Notes: a model not told the origin generated them from the letters alone. A stretch of DNA of 64,000 bases from an uncultured Dorea sp. (GCA_948602995.1 CAPEBR010000005.1:1-64000); one strand, 5' to 3'; shown: positions 49,699 to 59,136, numbered from the stretch's first letter. A program made the numbers and translations.

Positions 49699-51615
49699 TT
49701 AAGGGATGAGACGTTCAGTTTCTTTTATCCACAGTGTCATAGCGGCATCGCTTGGCATGCGCCAGTCTCCTCTGGGGGAGAGGGCTACGGTTCCTACCTT
49801 GGGTCCATCGGGGAGGCAGGAGCGTTTGAATTGCTGGGTGAAGAACCTTCGGCAGAAGGTGTGAAGCCAGCGGGCGATGGTGGTATCGTCGTATTCCCCG
49901 GCGAAGGCGAGACGGGCGATCCGGTAGATTTTTTCCGGGGGATAGCCGAAACGCAGCATGTAGTACAGGTAGAAATCATGGAGCTCGTAGGGACCTACCA
50001 GATCTTCTGTCTTTTGTGCAATCTCACCGTCTTTTGGAGGGAGAAGCTCCGGGCTTACGGGGGTGTCCAGCACGTCATAGAGCGTCTCGCGCAGGCTCTT
50101 GTCTTCACAGGTGTCTGCGTAGTAATGCACCAGGTGTTTTACCAGGGTTTTGGGAACGGAAACATTTACCCCGTACATGGACATGTGGTCCCCGTTATAG
50201 GTTGCCCAGCCGAGCGCCAATTCTGACATGTCGCCGGTTCCGATCACAAGACCGCCGGTCTGATTGGCGATGTCCATCAGTACCTGGGTGCGCTCCCTGG
50301 CCTGGGCGTTTTCGTATGTCACACTGTGGTTTTCCGGGTCGTGCCCGATGTCTTTAAAGTGCTGCAGTACGGCATCGCCGATGGGCACCTCTCTTAACTC
50401 TGCGCCAAGCTTTTCCGACATCCTGCAGGCGTTCTGATAGGTGCGGTCCGTGGTTCCGAAGCAGGGCATTGTGACTGCGGTGATCTGATTTCTCTGGAGT
50501 CCCAGGAGATCAAAGGCCTTTGTCGTTACAAGGAGGGCGAGGGTTGAGTCAAGGCCTCCGGATATGCCGACTACTGCGCTTTTTGATCCTGTGTGGGACA
50601 GGCGCTTTTTCAGGCCCATGGCCTGGACCATGAGGATTTCCTCACAACGTTTTTTCCGCTCTGCGTCCTCTGCGGGCACGAAGGGCCTGGAGGGGACGCT
50701 TCTTGTGAGGGCTGTCTCTTCATTTTTTATGGAGAAGGATATCCTTGGAAGCGTCCTCTCTTTTGCCGCCTGGAAGGTGGTGTTTTTTTGGCGTTCGCTG
50801 TTTATCCTCTGTATGTCAATCTCGGAGTAGATCACTCCGTTCTCAAATCTTTTTCCCTCTGCCAGTATGGCGCCGTTCTCGGCGATCAGGTTATGCCCTC
50901 CGAAGACAAGGTCTGTAGTGGACTCTCCCTCGCCGGCATTTGCGTAGATATAGCCGCAAATGAGCCTTGCGGACTGCCCGGAGATCAGGCTGCTTCTGTA
51001 GGCGGCTTTTCCGATAGTCTCATCGCTTGCGGAGCAGTTGACAATGATTACCGCCCCCTCTCTCGCTGCCTGGATGCTAGGAGGAACCGGGGACCACACG
51101 TCCTCGCAGATTTCAGCGGATACTATGAGGGAGGCAGGCTCCCTGGCTTCAAAGAGAAGCTTCGGTCCAAAGGGAATTCTTTCCCCGTCAAAAAGGATTT
51201 CCACCGCCTCATCAGGCCCCGGCCTGAACTGGCGCATCTCATAGAACTCTCCGTAATTGGGAAGAAAACTTTTTGTTGTAAGTCCAAGGATCCGTCCGCC
51301 GCTGCATGCGGCGGCAACGTTATAGAGTTCTCCTCCGACTGCAAGGGGAACTCCAACAAAGACCAGCCCGTCCTTTCCTGCTGTATGCTCTGCCACGGTA
51401 TGGAGCGACTTTTTCGCCTGGGTAAGGAGAAGTTCCTGTGTAAACAGATCCCCACATGTATATCCCGTGATGCACAGCTCGGGGAAGACTATGATCTTCG
51501 CCCCGTTTTCGGTTGTCTCATCTATTTTTTTTAGGATCTGTTCTGTGTTGAATTCCACGTCTGCCACCCGGATATCCGGCGTTACTGCCGCGGTCTTAAT
51601 AAATCCATGTTTCAT
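49699..51615 (-). CDS. nadE: Glutamine-dependent NAD+ synthetase
   Basis: This 638-residue two-domain enzyme makes NAD+ from deamido-NAD+ with ammonia from glutamine, the last step of NAD synthesis. The N-terminal nitrilase-type glutaminase domain has the Glu in FPELCITGYTCGD, a Lys in TTKSFLPNYGEF and the Cys nucleophile in SAEICEDVWSP. The C-terminal synthetase has the PP-loop SGGLDSTLAL, GTGDMSELALGWATYNGDHM and YPPEKIYRIARLAF. The length is typical for the fused bacterial form. GGAGG precedes the ATG. The gene is separated from hslO by a degenerate family A repeat. Confidence 0.96.
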   Translation of the reverse strand: MKHGFIKTAAVTPDIRVADVEFNTEQILKKIDETTENGAKIIVFPELCITGYTCGDLFTQELLLTQAKKSLHTVAEHTAGKDGLVFVGVPLAVGGELYNVAAACSGGRILGLTTKSFLPNYGEFYEMRQFRPGPDEAVEILFDGERIPFGPKLLFEAREPASLIVSAEICEDVWSPVPPSIQAAREGAVIIVNCSASDETIGKAAYRSSLISGQSARLICGYIYANAGEGESTTDLVFGGHNLIAENGAILAEGKRFENGVIYSEIDIQRINSERQKNTTFQAAKERTLPRISFSIKNEETALTRSVPSRPFVPAEDAERKKRCEEILMVQAMGLKKRLSHTGSKSAVVGISGGLDSTLALLVTTKAFDLLGLQRNQITAVTMPCFGTTDRTYQNACRMSEKLGAELREVPIGDAVLQHFKDIGHDPENHSVTYENAQARERTQVLMDIANQTGGLVIGTGDMSELALGWATYNGDHMSMYGVNVSVPKTLVKHLVHYYADTCEDKSLRETLYDVLDTPVSPELLPPKDGEIAQKTEDLVGPYELHDFYLYYMLRFGYPPEKIYRIARLAFAGEYDDTTIARWLHTFCRRFFTQQFKRSCLPDGPKVGTVALSPRGDWRMPSDAAMTLWIKETERLIP

Positions 51616-51670
51616 AATCCTATATCCTCCGTGTTCTCAATAATAATATCCAGCATCTGTCTTCTGTGTT

Positions 51671-51718
51671 ACAACATCAGGCTTTGCAGTAAATGTAAAG
51701 CACTGTGTGAACAGCAGC
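51671..51718. repeat. Degenerate fragment of repeat family A
   Basis: CTTTGCAGTAAATGTAAAG forms a hairpin and is followed by CACTGTGTGAACAGCAGC, a decayed version of the right end of the family A repeat, closest to the copy at 53861. Confidence 0.6.
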
Positions 51719-51721
51719 GGA

Positions 51722-52597
51722 TTATTTGCTGCGTCTGATAATGCGCTTCAAGTCTTCTATCGTATACTGGTATGCCGTATTGCAGAAGTGGCATTTGACT
51801 TCAATATCTTTTCCGTCATCAATCATTTCCTGGATATCTTTTCTGCCAATGCTCACAACCGCCTGCTCTACCCGCTCTTTAGAGCAGTTGCAGTAAAATC
51901 TGGTATCCATCGTGTCCGTGATCTCAAGACCGATATTTCCCAAAAGCTCCTCTAAAAGCTGTTCGGGCGTATAGCCTTTATCCAAAAGAGCGGTGACGGA
52001 TGTGACATTTTTCAGGTTTTCTTCAAGCTGCCGGATCATTTTCTCCTGCGCAAAGGGCATCAGCTGGATGATAAATCCTCCTGAGCATTTTACTGTGTTA
52101 TCTTTTTCCATCAGTACCCCAAGCCCTACCGTTGAAGGCACCTGCTCTGAATTGGCGAAGTAATAAGTCAGATCTTCTGCAATCTCGCTACTTACCAGTA
52201 CTGTCTGTCCCGAATAGGGCTCTTTCAGCCCCATGTCCTTAATTACCTGCAGAAGACCGACTCCTACTGCCCCTCCTACATCCAGTTTTCCGTTCTTCGG
52301 CGGAAGCATCACATCCGGATTCAGCACATAGCCCTTCACGTTTGCATGGCTGTCTGCCGTAACTGTGATCCCTCCGAGAGGTCCGCCGGAACGGATCTGG
52401 AGTGTCAGCATATCCGTATCATTTTTCATCATGCTTCCCATCATGACGCCTGCACTAAGCAGGCGGCCCAGCGCGGCCGTCGCGACCGGACTGGTGCCGT
52501 GCCGCCTCCTCGCCTCTTCCACAAGCCCTCCTGTCGTAGCCGCAAAGGCCCTGGCTTGTCCGTCCGCCGCTGTTGCTCTTACAATATAGTCTTTCAT
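51722..52597 (-). CDS. hslO: Redox-regulated chaperone Hsp33
   Basis: Hsp33 is a cytosolic holdase switched on by oxidation. The N-terminal domain begins MKDYIVRATAADGQARAFAATT, typical of the family, with RHGTSPVATAALGRLL. The C-terminal zinc switch has the four Cys as CxC (YCNCSKERVEQA) and CxxC (KCHFCNTAY). The length of 291 is normal. The ATG at 52597 gives the family start; ATG codons just upstream overlap the AAAGGA site. It is 8 bp after a methyltransferase gene, probably in one transcript. Confidence 0.95.
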   Translation of the reverse strand: MKDYIVRATAADGQARAFAATTGGLVEEARRRHGTSPVATAALGRLLSAGVMMGSMMKNDTDMLTLQIRSGGPLGGITVTADSHANVKGYVLNPDVMLPPKNGKLDVGGAVGVGLLQVIKDMGLKEPYSGQTVLVSSEIAEDLTYYFANSEQVPSTVGLGVLMEKDNTVKCSGGFIIQLMPFAQEKMIRQLEENLKNVTSVTALLDKGYTPEQLLEELLGNIGLEITDTMDTRFYCNCSKERVEQAVVSIGRKDIQEMIDDGKDIEVKCHFCNTAYQYTIEDLKRIIRRSK

Positions 52598-52605
52598 CCT
52601 GATCA

Positions 52606-53364
52606 TCATTCCTTTCCCTGTTCTCTCGCCACAACGCAGATTCTCTCACTTCTTTCCCCCGGAGGCTGTCTCGTATACGCATCATAGGCAGTTACATACA
52701 AAAGACCTGATTCCTCAATATACTGTCGCATCTCCTCCAGCGTATAAGCTCTCTGGAAATGGGTCTCCTGATATTTCCGGTACAGCTCCGATTCCTCCTC
52801 ACGGATAAAGAGAGTCAGCTCATATTCATTTATCCGCTCTTTGTCGTCATAATAATTATCCCAGATAAAGCTACAGTCCTCCCGGTCCTCTGCAATCACC
52901 TGCACGCCTAAGATTTTCCGGTATTTATACTCCGTATTGAAATCAAACAGAAAGATCCCACCCGGATCCAGGTAATTATTCACGAGCCGGAACACCTCCG
53001 TAAGCCCCCCATCCTCCAGGATGTAATTCACGGAATCACAGACACTGATCACTGCCCGCACTGTCCCATACAGCTCAAACTCCCTCATATCCTGGTTCAG
53101 ATATAAGATGTCGTGTCCGCTCTTTTCCTTCTTCTTCCATGCCAGCTCCAGCATTTCAATTGAATGATCTACCCCGATCATATCATAGCCATATCCTGCC
53201 ATACACTCCGTCATACTGCCTGTGCCGCATCCAAGTTCCAGGAGAAGACCATCCTCAATCCCATATTCCCTAAGAATTCCCTGCAGGTAACCGGCCCATT
53301 CCTCATAGGGAACATTATCCATAAAAATATCATATACCCCGGCAAAACCAGTATACGCCTCCAT
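52606..53364 (-). CDS. Class I SAM-dependent methyltransferase
   Basis: The 252-residue protein starts MEAYTGFAGVYDIFMDNVPYEEWAGYL, a pattern common in small clostridial methyltransferases. It has the SAM-binding motif I LLELGCGTGSMTE, motif II GVDHSIEMLELA, an acidic loop YLNQDMREFEL and a later strand GGIFLFDFNTEYKY. The substrate is unknown. An AAGGAGG site fixes the ATG at 53364; the longer frame to 53442 runs through a palindrome and is rejected. It is followed by hslO after 8 bp. Confidence 0.88.
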   Translation of the reverse strand: MEAYTGFAGVYDIFMDNVPYEEWAGYLQGILREYGIEDGLLLELGCGTGSMTECMAGYGYDMIGVDHSIEMLELAWKKKEKSGHDILYLNQDMREFELYGTVRAVISVCDSVNYILEDGGLTEVFRLVNNYLDPGGIFLFDFNTEYKYRKILGVQVIAEDREDCSFIWDNYYDDKERINEYELTLFIREEESELYRKYQETHFQRAYTLEEMRQYIEESGLLYVTAYDAYTRQPPGERSERICVVAREQGKE

Positions 53365-53383
53365 TCTTATCCTCCTTGTCTCT

Positions 53384-53417
53384 GGGGACGGGGTATTTTT
53401 AAAAATACCCCGTCCCC
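53384..53417. repeat. Perfect palindrome, repeat family B
   Basis: This 34-bp perfect palindrome with GGGGACGGGGTATTTTT arms lies between the cupin and methyltransferase genes. Confidence 0.9.
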
Positions 53418-53431
53418 AATTTGCACTCTTT

Positions 53432-53761
53432 TCAAAATACAACCATCAGAAGCATCTTGAATCTCTCCTGTCCGTAAACAGCATGGGGCTTCCTCGCAGG
53501 CATAATAATTGTCTGCCCTGCCTCAAGAAAATATTCTGTCCCGTCAATCGTGAATTTACCTGTGCCCTCAAGTACCGTCACCATGGCATCACCGCCTGAC
53601 TCATGGGTACTTATTTCCTCATCCTTCTCAAAAGCAAACAGCGTCACACTGACCGCCTGGTTCTGAACAAGCGTCTTACTTACAACCTGTCCCTCCTGGT
53701 AGGCAACCTGTTCCTTTAATTCTAGGATTTCCTCTTTTCCAATATTTTTATATCCCGCCAT
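53432..53761 (-). CDS. Single-domain cupin protein
   Basis: This is a small beta-barrel of 109 residues. Cupin motif 1 is seen as ISTHESGGDAMVTVLEGTGKFTIDG (His, but only a partial G-x5-H-x-H pattern) and motif 2 as GQTIIMPARKPHAVYG. It may bind a metal through the remaining His residues. Function unknown; such proteins range from sugar isomerases to sensors. The ATG at 53761 has AAAGGAG eight bases upstream; an ATG two codons earlier is too close to that site. Confidence 0.88.
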   Translation of the reverse strand: MAGYKNIGKEEILELKEQVAYQEGQVVSKTLVQNQAVSVTLFAFEKDEEISTHESGGDAMVTVLEGTGKFTIDGTEYFLEAGQTIIMPARKPHAVYGQERFKMLLMVVF

Positions 53762-53810
53762 TTTCATGACTCCTTTCTTTTTCTCTCTCTATCTTACCAC
53801 ATCTTGAACG

Positions 53811-53852
53811 AATTGGGGACGGGGTATTTTTAAAAATACCCCGTCCCCAATT
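53811..53852. repeat. Perfect palindrome, repeat family B
   Basis: This 42-bp perfect palindrome with AATTGGGGACGGGGTATTTT arms is directly upstream of a full family A repeat, so two unrelated repeat types are stacked between the cupin gene and the next operon. Confidence 0.9.
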
Positions 53853-53860
53853 GCCTATTC

Positions 53861-53984
53861 GTTACTGTTCACAGTAACATTCGCAAATCCATTTAAAATT
53901 CGCTTTGCGAATGGGATTTGCTCACACCTGAATCATTTTCTTACGGACTTTGCAGTAAATGCAAAGTCCTGTGTGAACAGTAAC
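53861..53984. repeat. Full-length copy of palindromic repeat family A
   Basis: This 124-bp element opens with GTTACTGTTCACAGTAAC and ends with GTGTGAACAGTAAC. Compared with the copy at 7442, the left arm is shortened and the right hairpin has compensating changes (GGACTTTGCA facing TGCAAAGTCC against GGTCTGCGCA facing TGCACAGACC), so base pairing is conserved while sequence varies. Confidence 0.9.
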
Positions 53985-53986
53985 GC

Positions 53987-55981
53987 CTATTCTTCAATTC
54001 CTTTTGTCTCAATAATGAATTTTGTACTTCCTGCTGCCCCGTCCTTGATTCCGGCGAAGGAACTGTACTTCTTTCCTAATTTTTTCATGGCATCGATTCT
54101 GTCTGTTACATTTTTAATGTCTCCGTTGAAAACTTTTGTAAGCTCGTCGATTCCGGTTGTTTTGAATTCATTCATTCCGTCTGCCAGGGTAGTACTTCCT
54201 CCTGCCAGCTCGCTGACGCCCGCCGCAAACTGGGAACCGCCGTCTTTCAGCTTCTGGGTTCCGGTCTGAAGGACGCTCCCTGCGTCATTCAGCTTTGCAG
54301 CGCCCTGCTGAAGGGCATATGCACCGTTGTAGAGATCACTGGTTCCCTGAACCAGTGCGCCGCTTCCGTCATTTAACTGGCCAAGTCCGCCCTGAAGCTT
54401 AACGGTTCCATCCTTTAGCTGGCTGATTCCTCCCGCCAGACTGTCTGCGCCTCCTGCCAGGGCATCCACATTCTGCTTGATTACGCCCATTTTTCCTTCA
54501 ATCTCTCCCTGCACCTGGGCTGCGGTCTGCTCAAGGGCTCCGTTAAGCTGCGGTCCCAGGCCGGAGAGACCTTCGGTCAGAATACCGGCATAGGTCTGGG
54601 TAAGGCCTGCCACATAAGCATCCCTCGTTGTCCCGAGCTGCTCAAATACTTCGTCCGGAATATTAGCTACGGCTCCCGCTGCCATCTGGGACGCCATAGG
54701 CGCAATCGCACCACTTAACTGGGCGTCTACATCTGGAAGAGCTATATTCATCTGACTCTGACTAAGTGCAGAGCTTAATTCTTTTAATCCTCCGCTTAAC
54801 TGTGCTGCCCCGTTTACTGCCGCGTCATAGTTTCCTACCAGGGCGTCTGCCCCTTCCTTTGCGGAAGCGATGCCTGCCTGCGCTGCTACAGCGCCCTGCT
54901 TTAAGGCGTCTGCTCCCTGGGTGAGCTGCTCGCTTCCTGCCGCCAGCTCCCTGACTCCTCCCACATAGGAATTCACGCCCTCTGCCACCTGGTTTACACC
55001 GTCATTCAGCTCTCCTGTCTTGCTGTCTAACGTCTTCACTCCGTCCGCCAGTTCGTTTGATCCGTCCGATAACTTCTTTGCCGCATCATCAAGATCATTA
55101 ATGGAGGATTCGAAACTGTCAAAATCATTTACCTTATCAAAGCCCAGCTTGTCGATCATATCCGCAGTCACCACCGTTACGGTAGAGCCCACACTGGCAT
55201 TTCTGACATCCGCAGTAATCGTTACACTCTCTGGAATATCCACATCCAGCTTCTCAAGCTTAAGGTTCTCCTTAAGCCCCGGAAAGGCCAGCCCTGCCAC
55301 AATATCCTTATCTGCATCCGAAACGATCTTTCCATTGTCAATGGTCACATTCTTATACTCCTCTGTAGGAAGCATCAGTGCCGTCACAACGGTAAAGGGG
55401 GTGTACATTTTTACCTTTTTCTTCTTTATGGAAACCGTCTTCATGGAGTTGTTGATATAATCAATGCGGATCTCCACCTTCCCGCTCTTTCCCTTCAGCT
55501 CTTCTGCGGAAATGCTTTTTCCGTCCAGCTTGTAAGACAGCTTCACCTCCACCGGGAGAGCCTTGCTGGTTGTGCCCTGATAGTAGATATCCTCTCCCTC
55601 AGCGTTCCATGCAATCTCCCCATCAGATCCTCTTGAAAATGTCTCGTCTCCTTTGATGTTCTCAATATCCTGAAGCTCCGATGTATCTTCCACCTCCCCG
55701 CTGCCCGGATTTTTCAGCCATTCGGTGACCACTGTCTCCTCAACATTACCAGATGCATCTGCCTTTACATATACAGACTCATCCTTAAAAAATTCTCCTT
55801 CATCCTTTTTTGTACTATCGCCCAGGACCTCCTCGGCTGCCTCCTTTAGCTGCTGCGTCTCATCTTCTGCACGCACTGCCGTCATCTCCGGGTGGCTGTA
55901 ATCATAGATTCCAACCGCTCCCGCTCCTATTACAATCGCCATAGAACCTGCCAGTAACTTTTTTACGATCTGATTTTTCAT
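53987..55981 (-). CDS. Exported YhgE-like heptad-repeat protein
   Basis: The 664-residue product starts with a signal or anchor segment (LLAGSMAIVIGAGAVGIY). A domain of about 270 residues with conserved beta-type stretches follows, then two long runs of the xxxLxxG heptad pattern (LSDGSNELADGVKTLD and LAGGADSLAGGISQLKDGTV onward). This repeat is known from YhgE/Pip-type proteins and from domains attached to MMPL transporters. There is no C-terminal membrane helix. It starts about 100 bp after the MMPL gene on the same strand and probably works with it as a cell-surface or periplasm-like accessory. AAAGGAAG precedes the ATG at 55981; the longer frame to 56062 is not needed. Confidence 0.85.
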   Translation of the reverse strand: MKNQIVKKLLAGSMAIVIGAGAVGIYDYSHPEMTAVRAEDETQQLKEAAEEVLGDSTKKDEGEFFKDESVYVKADASGNVEETVVTEWLKNPGSGEVEDTSELQDIENIKGDETFSRGSDGEIAWNAEGEDIYYQGTTSKALPVEVKLSYKLDGKSISAEELKGKSGKVEIRIDYINNSMKTVSIKKKKVKMYTPFTVVTALMLPTEEYKNVTIDNGKIVSDADKDIVAGLAFPGLKENLKLEKLDVDIPESVTITADVRNASVGSTVTVVTADMIDKLGFDKVNDFDSFESSINDLDDAAKKLSDGSNELADGVKTLDSKTGELNDGVNQVAEGVNSYVGGVRELAAGSEQLTQGADALKQGAVAAQAGIASAKEGADALVGNYDAAVNGAAQLSGGLKELSSALSQSQMNIALPDVDAQLSGAIAPMASQMAAGAVANIPDEVFEQLGTTRDAYVAGLTQTYAGILTEGLSGLGPQLNGALEQTAAQVQGEIEGKMGVIKQNVDALAGGADSLAGGISQLKDGTVKLQGGLGQLNDGSGALVQGTSDLYNGAYALQQGAAKLNDAGSVLQTGTQKLKDGGSQFAAGVSELAGGSTTLADGMNEFKTTGIDELTKVFNGDIKNVTDRIDAMKKLGKKYSSFAGIKDGAAGSTKFIIETKGIEE

Positions 55982-56078
55982 AGATATTCTTCCTTTCTTT
56001 TTTATTTTCCGCCTTTGGGCCAGATTATCAAAAGAAGCTAAAGTCTTCTCTTTTATTTTCAAAATCCCTGCTGTGCAT

Positions 56079-58193
56079 CTATACAGCAGATTTTCTATAA
56101 TGATGACGCATCTTTTTCGCCTTTTCCTTCTTCGGCAGGAAATTCCTGCTCGTCTTTACGATCACCTTGTCAAATACCATGAACATGGACGGAAGGATAA
56201 AGATTACGACAAACATACTGACAATCGCGCCCCTTGCCATCAGGATACATAAGGAGCTGATCATGTCAATGTTTGAGTAAAGTCCCACTCCAATGGTCGC
56301 GGCAAAGAAGCTTAGTGCACTTACAATAACCGACTGGGCCGACACTTTATGGGCCGTAGTAATTGCTTCATATTTTCCCGCTCCCATACTCCGCTCCCGC
56401 CTGTACCGGGTCGTCATCAGGATTGCATAATCCACCGTAGCACCAAGCTGGATCGTCCCGATTACAATAGAAGCCACAAAGGGAAGCTTCGTGCCCGTAT
56501 AGTAGGGGATCCCCATGTTCACAAATATAGCAAACTCAATAATACCCACCAGGATGACCGGCAGTGTCACGGACTTAAATAAAATCAGTATGATAATAAA
56601 TATAATCCCTATGGAAACAACACTGACTGTCTTAAAATCCGTATCCGTAATGTCAATCAGGTCCTTTGTAAGAGGCGCTTCTCCTACAAGCATAGCCTCC
56701 TGGTCATACTGCTGTACAATATCATGGATCTGTGTAATCTGATCATTTACCTCATCCGTCGCAACCTCATATTCCGAATTAATCATAAGCATCTGATAGT
56801 TGTCATTTTTCAGCATCCCGGCTGTGGAATCCGGAAGCATCCCCGCCGGAATCCCGGGACCCACTACCGAATTCAGCCCCAGAGCCCATTTCACACCGTC
56901 TACCTTTTCCACTTTTTTAATCATCCGGCTTACATTCGAGGCGGAAACGTCACTCTTAAGCAGGAGGACATGGGTGGTGTTCATATTGTAGTCCCTGTTG
57001 AGCTTCCCGTTTGCCTGGATACTGGGCAGGTCTTTTGGAAGGGAATCGTCCAGTTTATAGTAAACCCCTGTATGGTTGTTTCCGAATATAGCCGGCCCCA
57101 GAAGCACCAGGAAGATCACCACATACACTACATAATGCTTCGTCACCTTGTCGGAAATCCTCCCGATATCCGGAAGCAGCGGCTTATGCCTGGTCTTCTC
57201 AATCACTTTATCACAGCAGAGAATCATAGATGGCAGGATCGTTACGCAGGCAGTCACGCCGAAGACCACGCCTTTTGCCATTACAATTCCAATATCAAGC
57301 CCCAGGGTAAAGCTCATGAAGCACAGGGCGATAAATCCGGCCACTGTTGTAATAGAACTCCCTATTACAGAAGAAAATGTCTGTGATATGGCGTGTGCCA
57401 TGGCCCGCTTCTTATCACCTGGATACCGCTCCTGCTGCTCCTCATAGCTGTGCATCAGGAAGATGGAATAATCCATGGTAACACCAAGCTGCAGTACCGC
57501 CGCGAGAGCCTTCGTAATATAGGAGATCTCTCCCATAAAAATATTGCTTCCCAGATTATATATAATTGCCATCCCAATGCTTAAAAGAAACAGTATCGGA
57601 ATAAAGAAGGAATCCATCGTAAGCCCCAGCACAAGCGTGGAGAGAGCCACCGCAATCAGAACATAGATCGGAGTCTCATGCTCTGACAGCTCCTTCGTAT
57701 CCAGCACGATACCAGACATTCCGCTTAGAAAGCACTGTTTATCTGCAATGCGCCTGATCTCCTTTACCGCCTCAAGCGTGCCGTCTGCTGACGTAGTATC
57801 ATCAAAGAATACTGCCATCATTGTCCCTGTATCGGAATTGAACACTTTTCTAAGCCGGTCCGGAAGCATACTTTCTGGAACGGAAATGTCCATCAGGGAA
57901 TCATACCAGAGCACCTTCTCTACATGCCCGACCTCCTCCACCTGGCTCTTAAGCTTTACTACATCCTTATTCTCCATGCCGTCCACCACCAGCATGGAAA
58001 ACGCGCCTACTCCGAAATCCTCCACCATGATGTCCTGCCCTTCCATTGTCTCAATGTCCTGGGGAAGATACGTGAGTACATCGTAATTAATTCTGGTATT
58101 GATATACCCAAACGCAGCGGGAATCAGCAGCAATACGCTGATGATCAGAATCAATACCCTGTGCTTTACCACCTTTTTCCCGAAATTTACCAT
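56079..58193 (-). CDS. MMPL/RND-family membrane transporter
   Basis: This 704-residue protein has two repeats of a six-helix RND unit, each with a large outer loop. Typical stretches are VLLIPAAFGYINTRINYDVLTYLP after the first helix, LQLGVTMDYSIFLMHSYEEQ and IQLGATVDYAILMTTRYRRE, where the paired Asp residues are part of the proton path in RND proteins. It is likely a lipid or drug exporter using the proton gradient. It is transcribed away from a TetR gene, and the shared region has three matching operators. The heptad-repeat protein follows as second gene. Confidence 0.92.
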   Translation of the reverse strand: MVNFGKKVVKHRVLILIISVLLLIPAAFGYINTRINYDVLTYLPQDIETMEGQDIMVEDFGVGAFSMLVVDGMENKDVVKLKSQVEEVGHVEKVLWYDSLMDISVPESMLPDRLRKVFNSDTGTMMAVFFDDTTSADGTLEAVKEIRRIADKQCFLSGMSGIVLDTKELSEHETPIYVLIAVALSTLVLGLTMDSFFIPILFLLSIGMAIIYNLGSNIFMGEISYITKALAAVLQLGVTMDYSIFLMHSYEEQQERYPGDKKRAMAHAISQTFSSVIGSSITTVAGFIALCFMSFTLGLDIGIVMAKGVVFGVTACVTILPSMILCCDKVIEKTRHKPLLPDIGRISDKVTKHYVVYVVIFLVLLGPAIFGNNHTGVYYKLDDSLPKDLPSIQANGKLNRDYNMNTTHVLLLKSDVSASNVSRMIKKVEKVDGVKWALGLNSVVGPGIPAGMLPDSTAGMLKNDNYQMLMINSEYEVATDEVNDQITQIHDIVQQYDQEAMLVGEAPLTKDLIDITDTDFKTVSVVSIGIIFIIILILFKSVTLPVILVGIIEFAIFVNMGIPYYTGTKLPFVASIVIGTIQLGATVDYAILMTTRYRRERSMGAGKYEAITTAHKVSAQSVIVSALSFFAATIGVGLYSNIDMISSLCILMARGAIVSMFVVIFILPSMFMVFDKVIVKTSRNFLPKKEKAKKMRHHYRKSAV

Positions 58194-58229
58194 CTGCTTC
58201 TCCTACCTTTCATTCTGGCATTTTTTATT

Positions 58230-58310
58230 ATGACCATCGGTCATTTCTTACAATAAGCACTATACACCAAAAATGACCAATAGTCAATACAAATTATGAC
58301 TTTTGGTCAT
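58230..58310 (-). promoter_or_regulatory. MMPL promoter with three TetR-type operators
   Basis: Three copies of ATGACY-N3-GGTCAT lie at 58230-58244 (perfect), 58273-58287 (partial) and 58296-58310 (one mismatch). On the minus strand TTGACT (58282-58287) and TATAGT (58259-58264) form a promoter with a 17-bp spacer. The middle operator covers the -35 box, one lies downstream of the start point and one upstream. The TetR regulator at 58519 is the obvious candidate to bind here. Confidence 0.8.
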
Positions 58311-58406
58311 TTTTTTACAAATATACTTGTCACGACATCAAAATATGGTTATAATGCAAGAAAGAGCGTTATGATTAACGTCTCAGAATGGAACACGGAC
58401 GACACA

Positions 58407-58496
58407 TGATGCGCACAGCCGCATAAGGAGGTATGCTGCTTTGCGGCTGCGGCTTTTGCGATACTCACGGCAGATTTCACCGGCCGTGAGTATAAC
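58407..58496. repeat. Interspersed repeat family D
   Basis: It shares GATGCGCACAGCCGCAT and GCTTTGCGGCTG with the element at 1755-1860, in opposite orientation. Its right part is a perfect hairpin, ATACTCACGG (58461-58470) with CCGTGAGTAT (58484-58493), located 26 bp before the tetR start. Confidence 0.7.
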
Positions 58497-58518
58497 TATA
58501 AAAAAGGAAGATGATGAT

Positions 58519-59118
58519 ATGGGTAAAATTGATGAAAATAAAAAAAGAAAAAAAGAGGCGCTGTTCAACACCGCCTATGAACTATTTACAACAAAAGGCA
58601 TCAACTCCACCGCCATCTCCGATATTGTGGAAAAGGCTGGAGTTGCAAAGGGCACCTTTTATCTGTATTTTAAGGATAAATATGATATTAAGAACAAGCT
58701 TGTAGTCCATAAGGCAAAGGAGCTTTTTGATGCCGCCTGGGATGCCCTCTCCAAAGCCGGCATCCACGGGCTTGAGGATCAGCTTATTTTTATCATTGAC
58801 CATGTCATCAACACACTTGAGAAAAATAAGCCCCTTCTGAACTTCATTTCCAAAAATCTCGTAATGGGAGCCCTGCGCTCCACACTGTTTACCGGTGAAA
58901 AGAATGACAATGAGATCTATGAGCGCTTCCTGGAACTGGTGGCATACGATGATTATAATTACGGGGATGTGGATGTCATGCTCTTTACAATCGTGGAACT
59001 GGCAGGCTCCGCTGCCTACAACTCTGTCATGTACCAGGAGCCTCTGCCATTTGAGGAATACCGGCCCTTCCTGTACCGCGCTGTCCGGCTAATCATAAAA
59101 AGCCACCGGGAACCGTAA
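58519..59118 (+). CDS. TetR-family transcriptional regulator
   Basis: The 199-residue protein has an N-terminal TetR helix-turn-helix: RKKEALFNTAYELFTTKGINSTAISDIVEKAGVAKGTFYLYFKDKYDIKNKL. An all-helical ligand domain of low similarity follows, as usual. It is divergent from the MMPL and heptad-repeat operon and probably represses it through three ATGACC-N3-GGTCAT sites. AAGGAAG precedes the ATG at 58519; the longer frame from 58441 runs through a repeat and is rejected. Confidence 0.9.
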   Translation: MGKIDENKKRKKEALFNTAYELFTTKGINSTAISDIVEKAGVAKGTFYLYFKDKYDIKNKLVVHKAKELFDAAWDALSKAGIHGLEDQLIFIIDHVINTLEKNKPLLNFISKNLVMGALRSTLFTGEKNDNEIYERFLELVAYDDYNYGDVDVMLFTIVELAGSAAYNSVMYQEPLPFEEYRPFLYRAVRLIIKSHREP

Positions 59119-59136
59119 CTGGTTCTGGAAGTTATT

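Noticed and set aside
53365..53442. N-terminal extension of the methyltransferase
   Set aside because: It translates the family B palindrome (GRGIFKNTPSP). The same peptide appears in the false extension of the phosphatase at 28894.
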